Below are positions 52,164-61,024 of a stretch of DNA of 64,000 nucleotides, in pieces. How positions within the stretch are numbered: position 1 is the stretch's first letter; each line of letters starts with the position of its first letter. Source of the DNA: Noviluteimonas sp052115395 (GTDB lineage Bacteria > Pseudomonadota > Gammaproteobacteria > Xanthomonadales > Xanthomonadaceae); assembly GCA_052115395.1 (NCBI GenBank), contig JBFRGO010000002.1, one strand, 5' to 3'. The notes under the pieces were generated by a model. The model did not search any database. It worked only from the letters and a program-made list of their open reading frames with translations, and was not told the origin of the DNA. Both the position numbers and the translations under genes were made by a program.

Positions 52164-52940
52164 CTAGAGCTCGATCGACTTGATCGGCGCGACCACCGTG
52201 AAGCGCTCTTTCTTCGGTTTGCCAGCCAGCGCATCGAGCTGCACTTCCGGCTCGGGAAGCTGTGTCTCGGGCAACCGATCGAGCAGGTCACGGATCAGCG
52301 TGAGCCGCCCGCGCCGCTGGTCGTTGAAATCCACCAGTGTCCACGGCGCATGATCGGTGTGCGTCGCGCGCAGCATGTCCTCGCGTGCCTTGGTGTAGTC
52401 GGCGTAATGCGCCCGCGCATCGAGGTCGATCTGCGACAGCTTCCACCGCTTGAGCGGATCGGCGCAGCGTTCGAGGAAACGCTCTTCCTGCCGCGCCTGG
52501 TCGCAGGACAGCCAGTACTTGAACAACAGGATGCCGTCGTCGACCAGCAGTTTTTCGAACGCCGGGGTTTGTTCGAGGAACGCCTTCACCTGTGCGGGCG
52601 TCGCGAAGCCCATGACGCGTTCGACGCCGGCGCGGTTGTACCAGCTGCGATCGAACAACACGATTTCGCCGGCGCTGGGCAGGTGCGGCACGTAACGTTC
52701 GAAATACCAGGCGCCCAATTCTGCTTCGTTCGGTTTTCCGAGCGCGACCACGCGGCATTGGCGCGGGTTCATGTGTTCGCGGATCGCGTCGATCGCGCCG
52801 CCCTTGCCGGCGGTGTCGCGGCCTTCGAACAACACGACGATGCGCTGGCCTGTCTCGCGCGCCCAGCGGGCCATCGAAACCAGCTCGAGCTGCATCGGCG
52901 CGAGCGCGGCGTTGTACGCCTTTTTCTTGATGCCTTTCAT
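52164..52940 (-). CDS. ppk2: Polyphosphate kinase 2
   Basis: PPK2 uses polyphosphate to phosphorylate nucleoside mono- or diphosphates, or the reverse. The 258-residue single-domain protein has Walker A EGRDTAGKGGAID at about 39-51, the lid region, and the Walker B-type VLFDRSWYNRAGVERVMGF. Single-domain PPK2s include classes I-III, and the class cannot be fixed by eye. Its start overlaps the XRE regulator stop (ATGA). It is the last gene of the hemA operon. Confidence 0.95.
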   Translation of the reverse strand: MKGIKKKAYNAALAPMQLELVSMARWARETGQRIVVLFEGRDTAGKGGAIDAIREHMNPRQCRVVALGKPNEAELGAWYFERYVPHLPSAGEIVLFDRSWYNRAGVERVMGFATPAQVKAFLEQTPAFEKLLVDDGILLFKYWLSCDQARQEERFLERCADPLKRWKLSQIDLDARAHYADYTKAREDMLRATHTDHAPWTLVDFNDQRRGRLTLIRDLLDRLPETQLPEPEVQLDALAGKPKKERFTVVAPIKSIEL

Positions 52941-53287
52941 TTGGCCGCCTTGCGGCGCCGCGGCGCCGGCTGGTTCGCCAGGCCGCGCGCGATTTCGAGC
53001 AACGCGCCCTGCTGCCGCGTGGTCAGGAGGCGATACGCCGCGAGCAGCTCGTGTTCGCCCTGCGTGCGCGAAGGATCCAGGGTGCTCGCCAGTTCGGCGA
53101 GCAATGCGCCCGCGGGCACGCCGAGCGTGCGGGCGAGGGCGTCGAGTTGGTCCTTGCCCGGCATCTTCTCGCCGCGCAGCCAGGCCGACACGGTGTTGAC
53201 GCCCGCGCGCGGAATCGCGGTGGCGAGATCGGTGGCGCTCATGCCGCGCGCTTTCGCGAGCAACCGCAGGGTCGTTGCGAGCGGCAT
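52937..53287 (-). CDS. XRE-family helix-turn-helix regulator
   Basis: The 116-residue protein has an N-terminal helix-turn-helix (LAKARGMSATDLATAIPRAG, NTVSAWLRGEKMPGKDQLDA) followed by a helical region that may dimerise. An AAGGAG ribosome-binding site precedes the ATG at 53287. It is coupled to ppk2 (ATGA overlap) and follows moaB by 5 bp. It may regulate its own operon, but no operator is visible. Confidence 0.88.
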   Translation of the reverse strand: MPLATTLRLLAKARGMSATDLATAIPRAGVNTVSAWLRGEKMPGKDQLDALARTLGVPAGALLAELASTLDPSRTQGEHELLAAYRLLTTRQQGALLEIARGLANQPAPRRRKAAK

Positions 53288-53292
53288 GGTGT

Positions 53293-53811
53293 TCACTCCT
53301 TTAGGCGCGGACGCAGGGTGGCGAGGTTGCAGGGACGCGTGCGCGCATCCAGTTGCGCGCGCAGGATCTTTTCCCACGCGGTGCGGCAAGCCGACGTCGA
53401 GCCGGGCAACGCGAACAGGAACGTGCCGTTGGCCATGCCCGCGAATGCGCGCGATTGCAGCGAGGACGTGCCGATTTCTTCGATGCTCACCGCGCGGAAC
53501 ATTTCGCCGAAGCCGGGCATCTGCTTGTCGAGCAGGGGCAAGAGCGCTTCGGGCGTGGAATCGCGACCGGTGAAGCCGGTGCCGCCGGTGACCAGGATGC
53601 CGTCGACGGCCTCGTCGGCGATCCACTTCGACACGACCGCGCGCAACTTGTAGCGGTCATCGGGCAGCAGCGCGCGATCGACGCAGCGATGTCCCGCGTC
53701 GGCCAGCGCTTGCACGAGATAGTCGCCGGACGTGTCGTCCGCCGCCGTGCGCGAGTCGGAGACCGTGAGCACGCACAGGGCGAGGGAAACGAAGTCGGCG
53801 GGCTGCTTCAT
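53293..53811 (-). CDS. moaB: Molybdopterin adenylyltransferase-like protein MoaB
   Basis: MoaB-family proteins bind or adenylylate molybdopterin; MogA does this in E. coli. The 172-residue protein has VLTVSDSRTAADDTSGDYLV, the substrate motif GILVTGGTGFTGRDSTPEALLP and the C-terminal LPGSTSACRTAW. The ATG at 53811 overlaps the GNAT gene stop (ATGA), which fixes the start; an in-frame start at 53829 is less likely. No other molybdopterin genes are nearby. Confidence 0.92.
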   Translation of the reverse strand: MKQPADFVSLALCVLTVSDSRTAADDTSGDYLVQALADAGHRCVDRALLPDDRYKLRAVVSKWIADEAVDGILVTGGTGFTGRDSTPEALLPLLDKQMPGFGEMFRAVSIEEIGTSSLQSRAFAGMANGTFLFALPGSTSACRTAWEKILRAQLDARTRPCNLATLRPRLKE

Positions 53812-54254
53812 ACGTTCAATGAATACCACTGTGTGTCGTCTTCATGCCACCCGGCGGCGCGATAGAGCGCGCGGGCCGGGGCGTTGTCGGCCATGGTTTC
53901 CAGCATCAGGCCCGCGGCGCCCTGTTCGCGCGCGAAACCGGCGGCGGCGTCGAGCAGACCACGCGCCACGCCGAAGCGGCGCGCGCCTTCGGCGACGAAC
54001 AGGTCGTTCAGCAACCACGTCCGCGCCGTGCGCACCGACGAGAAGATCGGATAGAGCTGCGTGAAGCCGACGACTTCGCCGTTGCGTTCGGCGATCAGGA
54101 CCACCGACTCGCCGAGGGTCATGCGTTCGCGCAGGTAGTCGCGTGCGCGCTGCAAATCGGCCGGCTGCGCGTAGAACCGGCGATAGGCATCGAACAACGG
54201 CGCGAGTGCGTCGAGATCGTCGAGCGTCGCGCGGCGGAGGATCGTGTCGCTCAT
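53808..54254 (-). CDS. GNAT-family N-acetyltransferase
   Basis: The 148-residue protein transfers an acetyl group from acetyl-CoA to an unknown amine. The fold motifs are VVGFTQLYPIFSS, LNDLFVAEGARRFGVARGLL (acetyl-CoA pyrophosphate loop) and APARALYRAAGWHED. It replaces prmC at the position after prfA, but nothing in its sequence suggests ribosomal substrates. It overlaps prfA (TGATG) and moaB (ATGA). Confidence 0.9.
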   Translation of the reverse strand: MSDTILRRATLDDLDALAPLFDAYRRFYAQPADLQRARDYLRERMTLGESVVLIAERNGEVVGFTQLYPIFSSVRTARTWLLNDLFVAEGARRFGVARGLLDAAAGFAREQGAAGLMLETMADNAPARALYRAAGWHEDDTQWYSLNV

Positions 54255-55339
54255 CAGGCGTTGTCCGTCAGGCGCGCGAGTTCGTCGGCCTGGTGTTCGC
54301 TTTGCAGGCGTTCCACCAGCGGGTCGAGCCAGCCTTCGAGTACGTGCGGGAGGTCGTAGAGGGTCAGGCCTTCCACGCGATGGTCCGTGATGCGGCCTTG
54401 CGGGAAGTTGTAGGTGCGGATGCGCTGGCTGCGGTCGCCGCTGCCGACCTGCAGCTTGCGGTCCTGCGCCTGCGCGGCTTCGCGGCGTGCGATGTCCGCT
54501 TCCACGAGCATCGCCTTCAGGCGCTTCATCGCCTTGTCGCGGTTGGCGTGCTGCGAACGTTCGGTCTGCGATTCGACGACGATGCCGCTGGGCACGTGCG
54601 TGATGCGGATCGCCGATTCGGTTTTGTTGACGTGCTGGCCGCCCGCGCCGGAGGAACGGAAGGTGTCGACCTTCAGGTCGGCCGGATTGACTTCGATCGG
54701 AATGCCCGGCGCTTCTTCGGCGATGATCGCGACGGTGGCCGCCGACGTGTGGATGCGGCCCTGCGATTCGGTTTCCGGCACGCGTTGCACGCGGTGCGTT
54801 CCCGATTCGAACTTCAGCTTCGAATACGCGCCGCGGCCTTCGATGCGCGCGACGATTTCGCGGAAGCCGCCGTGCTCGCCGGGATTGGCCGATTCCACTT
54901 CCACGCGCCAACCCTGGCGTTCGGCGAAGCGTGCGTACATGCGATACAGGTCGCCGGCGAAGATCGCCGCTTCGTCGCCGCCGGTGCCGGCGCGCACTTC
55001 GAGATAGAGGTTGCCTTCGTCGCGCGCATCCTTGGGGACGAGTTGCGCGAGCAGTTCCACGTCGAGTCGTTCCAGGCGCTGCGTGGCGGCGGCGATTTCC
55101 TCTTCGGCCAGTTCGCGCAGTTCCGGATCGGCGCGCATCGCTTCGGCGTTCGCAAGGTCGCTGCGCGCCTGGCCTTCGGCGGCGAGCGCGGTGGCGACGG
55201 GTTCGAGTTGCGCGAATTCGCGCGAGAGATCGCGGAAGCGCTCGGCGTCGGAAATCGTGCCCGGATCGGACAGCAGGCGTTCGACTTCCTCGCGTCGTTC
55301 GATCAGGGCTTCGAGTTTGCGGCGCAGGCTGGGGATCAT
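54254..55339 (-). CDS. prfA: Peptide chain release factor 1
   Basis: RF1 recognises UAA and UAG and releases the peptide. The 361-residue protein has the GGQ catalytic motif at 233-235 (SSGAGGQHVNKTES) and the codon-recognition P-x-T at 188-190 (RVPETESQGRIHTS). Its Gln235 is the target of PrmC, encoded about 20 kb away at 33335. The start overlaps the hemA stop (ATGA). Confidence 0.97.
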   Translation of the reverse strand: MIPSLRRKLEALIERREEVERLLSDPGTISDAERFRDLSREFAQLEPVATALAAEGQARSDLANAEAMRADPELRELAEEEIAAATQRLERLDVELLAQLVPKDARDEGNLYLEVRAGTGGDEAAIFAGDLYRMYARFAERQGWRVEVESANPGEHGGFREIVARIEGRGAYSKLKFESGTHRVQRVPETESQGRIHTSAATVAIIAEEAPGIPIEVNPADLKVDTFRSSGAGGQHVNKTESAIRITHVPSGIVVESQTERSQHANRDKAMKRLKAMLVEADIARREAAQAQDRKLQVGSGDRSQRIRTYNFPQGRITDHRVEGLTLYDLPHVLEGWLDPLVERLQSEHQADELARLTDNA

Positions 55340-56619
55340 GCGTCGGCGTCGCCGTCGACGGAGGCGTCGCCTTCGGGCAGCGGCGGGAACAGCTTGTCGG
55401 CGGCGCGCGCCAGTTCGGCGTCGCCGCTCAGGGCGGCTTCGCGCAGGGCGGCCGTCGGCGGATGCAGCAGGCGATTGACGAGCGTGTGCGCGAGCAGGTC
55501 GAGCACTTCCTGCGGGTCGCGGCCGGCGGCCAGTTGCGCGCGTGCCTTGTCGAGCGCTTCGGCGCGCGAGCGCTCGCCGTGCGCACGCAGCCGACGCAGC
55601 GGTGCGTGGCGCGTGCTCGCCTGCAGCGATTCGACATAGCGCGCGGTCTGCAGGTCGACGATCGCTTCGGCTTCGCGCGCGGCTTCGCGGCGGCTGCGGC
55701 GGTTGTCTTCGATGGCGCGTTCCAGGTCGTCGACGGTGTAGAGGAAGACGTCGTCGAGCGTGGCGACGGTGGGGTCGATGTCGCGCGGCACGGCCAGGTC
55801 GAGCAGCAGCATCGGGCGATGCTTGCGCTGCGCGAGCGCGGCGGCGACCTGCGCGCGGGTGAGGATGGGGTCGCGGCTGGCGGTGGCCGACAACACGATG
55901 TCGGCTTCCGACAGATGCCGCTCGATTTCGGTCAGGGGCAGCGCGACGCCGCCGTGGCGCGTGGCCAGTTCCTGCGCGTGGGCGAGGGTGCGGTTGGCGA
56001 CGAGCAGGCGCCTGGCCTTGCCTTCGACGAGGTGGCGCGCGGCCAGTTCGATGGTCTCGCCCGCGCCGATCAGAAGCACGGTCGAATCGGTCAACCGTGC
56101 GAAGGATTCCTGCGCCAGCCGCACGGCCGCCGAGGCGACCGAGACCGGGTTGGCGCCGATGCGCGTATCGGTGCGCGCGCGCTTGGCGGTGGAGAAAGCG
56201 TGCTGGAACAGCCGGTCCAGGTGCGACCCCAGCGTGCCGGCGGCGCGCGCCGAGGCCCATGCATCCTTCACCTGGCCGAGGATTTGCGGTTCGCCGAGCA
56301 CGAGCGAATCCAAACCGGTGGCCACCCGAAACAAATGGCGAACTGCGTCCGCGTCCTGGTGTCTGTACAGATAGGCGTGCAGGTCGCCGGCGTCGGGATG
56401 GGCGGCCAGCCAGTTGGCCAGGGCGTCCCCCCGGTCTTCGGCCAGCGCGTACAACTCGGTGCGGTTGCAGGTCGAGAGCAGTGCGACTTCGCGGACCGCC
56501 GGCATCGCGCGCAATTGTGCGAGCGCGCGCGGCATCGCGTCGGCGCCGAACGCAACGCGTTCGCGCAAGCCGACCGGTGCGGTCTGGTGGTTGATGCCGA
56601 GGACGATCAGGCTGCTCAT
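55336..56619 (-). CDS. hemA: Glutamyl-tRNA reductase
   Basis: HemA reduces glutamyl-tRNA to glutamate-1-semialdehyde, the first step of C5 heme synthesis. The 427-residue protein has the catalytic cysteine (Cys51) in LLSTCNRTELYA, the NADPH motif VLLIGAGETIELAARHLV and the C-terminal dimerisation helices. It heads the operon hemA-prfA-GNAT-moaB-XRE-ppk2 and is divergent from the TPR lipoprotein-lolB-ispE genes. The hemA-prfA and lolB-ispE-prs order is shared with E. coli. Confidence 0.97.
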   Translation of the reverse strand: MSSLIVLGINHQTAPVGLRERVAFGADAMPRALAQLRAMPAVREVALLSTCNRTELYALAEDRGDALANWLAAHPDAGDLHAYLYRHQDADAVRHLFRVATGLDSLVLGEPQILGQVKDAWASARAAGTLGSHLDRLFQHAFSTAKRARTDTRIGANPVSVASAAVRLAQESFARLTDSTVLLIGAGETIELAARHLVEGKARRLLVANRTLAHAQELATRHGGVALPLTEIERHLSEADIVLSATASRDPILTRAQVAAALAQRKHRPMLLLDLAVPRDIDPTVATLDDVFLYTVDDLERAIEDNRRSRREAAREAEAIVDLQTARYVESLQASTRHAPLRRLRAHGERSRAEALDKARAQLAAGRDPQEVLDLLAHTLVNRLLHPPTAALREAALSGDAELARAADKLFPPLPEGDASVDGDADA

Positions 56620-56712
56620 GAGGTCGTTCGGTCGCGTGCGTTAAGCTCCCGATGGCCGCACATTCTACCGGGGGCGCGCCCCCGGGATTGCCCCCTTTTG
56701 CCGGAACACGCC

Positions 56713-58407
56713 ATGCCGCAGTCCCGCACGCCGTTCAACTTGCTGCTCTTGCTCACCGTGGGGCTGGCGGCCGGATGCACCGCCGCGGCAACGCGGGACA
56801 CGCCGGCCGCGGGGACGTCCGTCCAGGCAGTGCGCTCGCCGATCGAAGGGACGATGGCCGGCGAATTCGCCCTCCAGGCCGGCCAGCTCGACCAGGCCGC
56901 GCAGTACTACCTCCAGGCCGCGCGGGCCACCGACGATGCGGGCCTTGCCGAACGCGCCACCCGCATCGCGCTGCTGGCCAACAACGACCGGCAGGCGGCC
57001 GAAGGCCTGGCGCTGTGGAAGCAGCGCGCCCCCGATTCGCTGGCCGCGCACGCGGCCGAAGCCACGCTCGCCCTGCGCCGCAACGATGCGCGCCTGGCGA
57101 AGCAGGAACTGCGCGTCCTGCTCACCGACAAGGGCGACATCGGCTGGCGCCACGCGCTGGCCGCGCTCGGTTCGGGCGGCAAGGACCCCAAGCTGGCGGG
57201 CAAGTTGCTCGCCGAATTCGTCGACGACCAGGTCATCCCGGACAAGCTGCAGGCGTGGCTCGCCTTCGGCGGCCTGGCGATGCGGTTGGAACAACCCGCG
57301 CTCGCCGAACGCATCATCGACCAGGTGGTGACGCGCTTCCCCGACGAGCCGCGCGTGGCGCTGTTGCGCGCCAGCCAGTTGCGCGAATCGGGCAAGACCG
57401 TCGAGGCGCGGCAGGTGCTCGCCGGCATCGCGCAGACGGCATACGCCGACGAAGAACTGCGTATGTCCATCGCCGCCGAATACGACGCGATGGGCGATTC
57501 GGTGCAGGCCGCCAACGTGCTTTCACGTGGGCCGCAGGACGATCGCACCTACGGCTTGCGTGCCGCATTGCTCGCGCGCGCCGACGACGACGCCGCGCTC
57601 GGCAAGCTTTACGACGAATTGAAGAAGGAATCGTCCAAGCCCGATCCCGACCGCCGCCTGCTGCTCGGCCAGGTCGCCGAAATGCTCGAACGCCACCCCG
57701 AGGCGCTGCAGTGGTATCGCAGCGTGCCCGGCGGCGAAGCGCGCTGGACCGCGCGCCTGCGCGAAGCCAACGTGCTGCACGAACTCAAGCGCGCGCCGGA
57801 GGCGTATGCGGCGCTGCGCGGCCTGCAGGGCGATGCGACCGTCGACGAAGGCACGCGCCGCGATGCCTACCTGCTCGAGGCCGAACTGCGCGGCAAGGAT
57901 GCGCAGAACGCGGAAGAACTGGACGTCTATGCGCGCGGCCTGGCCGCGTATCCCGACGATTCGGCCATCCTGTATTCGCGCGCGCTGACGTGGGAACGCC
58001 GCGACGACATCCCGCGTGCGGAGGCCGATTTCCGCCGCATTCTCGTTGCCGAACCCGACAACGTCACCGCCCTCAACGCGCTGGGGTACACGCTCGCCGA
58101 TCGCACGACGCGCTTCGCCGAGGCGCTCGAACTGATCGACCGCGCGCGCGCGGCCGAGCCCGACAGCGCCGCGATCATCGACAGCTATGGCTGGGTGCTC
58201 TATCGCCTCGGCCGCAAGGACGAAGCGCTGGTCGAACTGCGCCGCGCGTTCTCGATGCAGAAGGATCCCGAAATCGCCTCGCACCTGGGCGAAGTGCTGT
58301 GGATGCTGGGGCAGAAGGACGAAGCACGCCGGTATTTCGACGAGGCGAAGAAGCTCGATCCCGAAAACCGCTCGCTCAAGCGCGCGCTGCAGACCACGGG
58401 CGCATGA
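56713..58407 (+). CDS. Tetratricopeptide-repeat lipoprotein
   Basis: The 564-residue protein has a lipobox (LAAGC, Cys about residue 22) and an all-helical remainder with many TPR-like pairs, clearest at the C-terminus (TALNALGYTLADRTTRFAEA, SAAIIDSYGWVLYRLGRKDE, DPEIASHLGEVLWMLGQKDE). Such proteins scaffold envelope complexes. The ATG at 56713 gives the signal peptide; the longer upstream frame is a shadow of hemA. It leads into lolB, with an ATGA overlap, so it may also assist lipoprotein or outer-membrane assembly (inference). Confidence 0.9.
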   Translation: MPQSRTPFNLLLLLTVGLAAGCTAAATRDTPAAGTSVQAVRSPIEGTMAGEFALQAGQLDQAAQYYLQAARATDDAGLAERATRIALLANNDRQAAEGLALWKQRAPDSLAAHAAEATLALRRNDARLAKQELRVLLTDKGDIGWRHALAALGSGGKDPKLAGKLLAEFVDDQVIPDKLQAWLAFGGLAMRLEQPALAERIIDQVVTRFPDEPRVALLRASQLRESGKTVEARQVLAGIAQTAYADEELRMSIAAEYDAMGDSVQAANVLSRGPQDDRTYGLRAALLARADDDAALGKLYDELKKESSKPDPDRRLLLGQVAEMLERHPEALQWYRSVPGGEARWTARLREANVLHELKRAPEAYAALRGLQGDATVDEGTRRDAYLLEAELRGKDAQNAEELDVYARGLAAYPDDSAILYSRALTWERRDDIPRAEADFRRILVAEPDNVTALNALGYTLADRTTRFAEALELIDRARAAEPDSAAIIDSYGWVLYRLGRKDEALVELRRAFSMQKDPEIASHLGEVLWMLGQKDEARRYFDEAKKLDPENRSLKRALQTTGA

Positions 58408-59027
58408 GCATGCGCGTTGCGTGGATCGCGATGATCGCCGTCGCGTCGTCGGCGTGTGTCACGACGCGTTCGAATTCGCCGGCGATGGCCTCGATCGAAC
58501 AACCGGCGGCGTACCAGGCCACGCGCGAAGCGCAGCTTGCGACGCACGATCAATGGGCGATGTCGGGCCGCATCGCGCTGTCGAACGGCAAGGACGGCGG
58601 CAGCGGACGCATCGAATGGAAACAGGCCGGCGCGCGTTTCGAAGTCGCGCTCGCCGCGCCGGTGACGCGGCAAAGCTGGCGCGTGACGGGCGGGCAGGGC
58701 GAAGCGGTGCTCGAAGGGCTCGATGGCGGTCCGCGCACCGGTTCCAACGCGCACGACCTGATTCTCGAAGCGACGCGCTGGGATATCCCCGTCGATGCGC
58801 TCGCCGGTTGGGTGCGGGGCGTTCCGGGGCCCGGCGCGCAGGTGCGTTACGGCGCCGATGGGCGCCTGGCGGCCCTCGATCAGGATGGTTGGACGGTGGC
58901 CTACACGGCCTGGGCGCCGGCGCAGTTCGACCCCACGCTCGCGATGCCCGCGCGGCTGGAAGCCACGAAGGGCCAGGCGCGCGTGCGCTTGGCCGTCGAC
59001 AACTGGACGCTCGAGCCCGCCCCATGA
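58404..59027 (+). CDS. lolB: Outer-membrane lipoprotein receptor LolB
   Basis: LolB accepts lipoproteins from LolA and inserts them in the outer membrane. The 207-residue protein has a lipobox (SSAC, Cys18), MSGRIALSNGKDGGSGRIEW, and LDGGPRTGSNAHDLILEATR with WDIPVDALAGWVRG, which are typical LolB segments. The two-residue-offset ATG pair (MSM) overlaps the TPR gene stop. The stop overlaps the ispE start. The LolB barrel length is normal. Confidence 0.93.
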   Translation: MSMRVAWIAMIAVASSACVTTRSNSPAMASIEQPAAYQATREAQLATHDQWAMSGRIALSNGKDGGSGRIEWKQAGARFEVALAAPVTRQSWRVTGGQGEAVLEGLDGGPRTGSNAHDLILEATRWDIPVDALAGWVRGVPGPGAQVRYGADGRLAALDQDGWTVAYTAWAPAQFDPTLAMPARLEATKGQARVRLAVDNWTLEPAP

Positions 59028-59881
59028 CCTGGTCCGAGTGGCCCGCCCCGGCCAAGCTCAACCTTTTCCTGCACATCACCGGCCGGCGGCCGGATGGCTA
59101 CCACACGCTGCAGACCGTCTTCCGTCTCCTGGATTGGGGAGACACGGTGCGACTGCGGGTGCGCGACGACGGCGAAATCCGCCGTGTCGGCGACTCGGTC
59201 CCCGGTGTCGCGGAAGCCGATGATCTGATGGTCCGTGCCGCCAAGTTGCTTCAATCGGAAGCGAAAATCCCGCTTGGTGCCGACATCGCCGTCGAAAAGC
59301 GCATTCCGGCAGGCGGCGGGTTCGGTGGTGGTTCCTCCGACGCCGCGACGGTCCTGGTCGCCCTCGACCGGCTGTGGGAGACGCGGCTCGGCATCGATCG
59401 CCTGGCCGAAATGGGCCTGAAGCTCGGCGCCGACGTCCCGGTTTTCGTCCGCGGCGACAATGCGTGGGCCGAGGGCGTGGGCGAAATCCTCACGCCTGTG
59501 GACCTTCCGCCGGCCTGGTACGTGCTCGCCGACCCCGGCGTGCAGGTGCCCACCGCCGCCTTGTTCCAAACCCCTGAATTGACGCGCGATTCCCCGCCCG
59601 CGACAATGCGCGACTTCGTTTCGGAAGCGGTGCTCGACAATGCGTTCGAGCCGGTGTTGCGCCGCAGCGAACGGGCCGTCGAGGCCGCGTTCGCCGCATT
59701 GGCGCAGGTCGGCACGCCACGCCTGACGGGCACGGGCAGCGGTTGTTTCGTCGAATTCGCCACGCGCGAATCCGCCGGATCGGCACTCGCCCGCGTGCAT
59801 CGGGATGCACCGTCGTTGCGGGCCTGGCTGGCCGCAGGGGTACGGTCGTCGCCCTTGCGCGAGGCGCTCGTTCGGAGCTGA
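59024..59881 (+). CDS. ispE: 4-diphosphocytidyl-2-C-methyl-D-erythritol kinase
   Basis: IspE is the ATP-dependent kinase of the MEP isoprenoid pathway. The 285-residue GHMP kinase has PAPAKLNLFLHITGRRPDGYH, the ATP loop IPAGGGFGGGSSDAAT and the C-terminal LTGTGSGCFVEF. It starts within the lolB stop. Its stop codon is immediately followed by the first base of tRNA-Gln, so the tRNA must be cut from the ispE transcript or have a promoter inside ispE. Confidence 0.96.
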   Translation: MTWSEWPAPAKLNLFLHITGRRPDGYHTLQTVFRLLDWGDTVRLRVRDDGEIRRVGDSVPGVAEADDLMVRAAKLLQSEAKIPLGADIAVEKRIPAGGGFGGGSSDAATVLVALDRLWETRLGIDRLAEMGLKLGADVPVFVRGDNAWAEGVGEILTPVDLPPAWYVLADPGVQVPTAALFQTPELTRDSPPATMRDFVSEAVLDNAFEPVLRRSERAVEAAFAALAQVGTPRLTGTGSGCFVEFATRESAGSALARVHRDAPSLRAWLAAGVRSSPLREALVRS

Positions 59882-59958
59882 AGGGGCGTCGCCAAGTGGC
59901 CTAAGGCACCGGGTTTTGATCCCGGCACTCGCAGGTTCGAATCCTGCCGCCCCTGCCA
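59882..59958 (+). tRNA. tRNA-Gln(UUG)
   Basis: The 77-nt cloverleaf includes the encoded CCA. The acceptor stem AGGGGCG pairs with CGCCCCT, the anticodon stem is CCGGG/CCCGG around TTTTGAT with anticodon TTG, and the T arm is GCAGG-TTCGAAT-CCTGC. It begins directly after the ispE stop and lies 45 bp before prs. Confidence 0.97.
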
Positions 59959-60003
59959 CCCATTCGTGTCCCACCGCAACGGTCAGAGCGCAGCGGAGCC
60001 CTC

Positions 60004-60963
60004 ATGCAAGACGATCGCAATTTGCTGGTCTTCACCGGCAACGCCAACCGCCCGCTCGCCGAGGCGGTGTGCAAGGAGCTGGGCGTGCGCATGGGCAAGG
60101 CGCTCGTGAGCAAGTTCTCCGACGGCGAAGTGCAGGTGGAGATCGAGGAGAACGTGCGCCGGCAGGAGGCGTTCGTCATCCAGCCCACGAGCGCGCCGAG
60201 CGCGGAAAACCTGGTGGAGTTGCTGGTGCTGATCGACGCGCTCAAGCGCGCATCGGTCTCCAGCGTCACCGCGGTGGTGCCGTACTTCGGTTACGCGCGG
60301 CAGGATCGCCGCCCGCGTTCGGCCCGCGTGCCGATCACGGCGAAGGTCGCCGCCAAGATGTTCAGTGCGGTGGGCACCGATCGCGTGTTGACGGTGGACC
60401 TGCACGCCGACCAGATCCAGGGCTTCTTCGATCTGCCGGTGGACAACGTGTATGCCTCGCCGCTGCTGCTCGCCGACATCTGGCGTGCGCACGGCACGGA
60501 CAACCTGATCGTGGTTTCGCCGGACGTCGGCGGCGTGGTGCGCGCACGCGCGATCGCCAAGCGCCTGGACGACGCGGACCTGGCGATCATCGACAAGCGC
60601 CGTCCGCGCGCCAACGTGGCCACGGTGATGAACATCATCGGCGACGTGAGCGGCAAGATCTGCGTGCTCGTCGACGACATCGTGGACACCGCGGGCACGC
60701 TGTGCGCGGCGGCCGCGGCGCTGAAGGCGCAGGGCGCGACCAAGGTGGTCGCGTACTGCACGCATCCGGTGCTTTCGGGTGCGGCGATCGACAATTTGAA
60801 CAAGTCGCAGCTGGACGAACTGGTGGTCACCGACACCATTCCGCTCAGCGCCAATGCGAAGGCATGCAGCCGGATCCGCCAGCTCAGCGTCGCCGAGCTG
60901 CTCGCGGAAACCATCCGCCGCATCGCCTTCGGAGAATCCGTCAGTTCGCTTTACGTGGACTGA
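60004..60963 (+). CDS. prs: Ribose-phosphate pyrophosphokinase
   Basis: Prs makes PRPP from ribose 5-phosphate and ATP for nucleotide, His, Trp and NAD synthesis. The 319-residue protein has NLLVFTGNANRPLAEAV, KFSDGEVQVEIEENVR, VPYFGYARQDRR, TVDLHADQIQGFF and the PRPP-binding loop VLVDDIVDTAGTLCAAA. It lies after tRNA-Gln and before rplY, in the classical lolB-ispE-prs-rplY-pth-ychF order. Confidence 0.97.
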   Translation: MQDDRNLLVFTGNANRPLAEAVCKELGVRMGKALVSKFSDGEVQVEIEENVRRQEAFVIQPTSAPSAENLVELLVLIDALKRASVSSVTAVVPYFGYARQDRRPRSARVPITAKVAAKMFSAVGTDRVLTVDLHADQIQGFFDLPVDNVYASPLLLADIWRAHGTDNLIVVSPDVGGVVRARAIAKRLDDADLAIIDKRRPRANVATVMNIIGDVSGKICVLVDDIVDTAGTLCAAAAALKAQGATKVVAYCTHPVLSGAAIDNLNKSQLDELVVTDTIPLSANAKACSRIRQLSVAELLAETIRRIAFGESVSSLYVD

Positions 60964-60971
60964 CATCCCTG

Positions 60972-60995
60972 GCGCCACCTGGTCGCGGGTGGCGC
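60972..60995 (+). terminator. Hairpin between prs and rplY
   Basis: GCGCCACC pairs with GGTGGCGC around an 8-nt loop and is followed by TTTC. It could be a weak terminator or attenuator, or a structure through which L25 or the ribosome regulates rplY. Confidence 0.5.
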
Positions 60996-61024
60996 TTTCA
61001 TCGCAACGAAGTGAGTTCAACATC

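Noticed and set aside
59879..59958. Truncation or fusion of ispE by the tRNA gene
   Set aside because: IspE has its full 285 residues and normal C-terminus; the tRNA cloverleaf starts after the stop codon.
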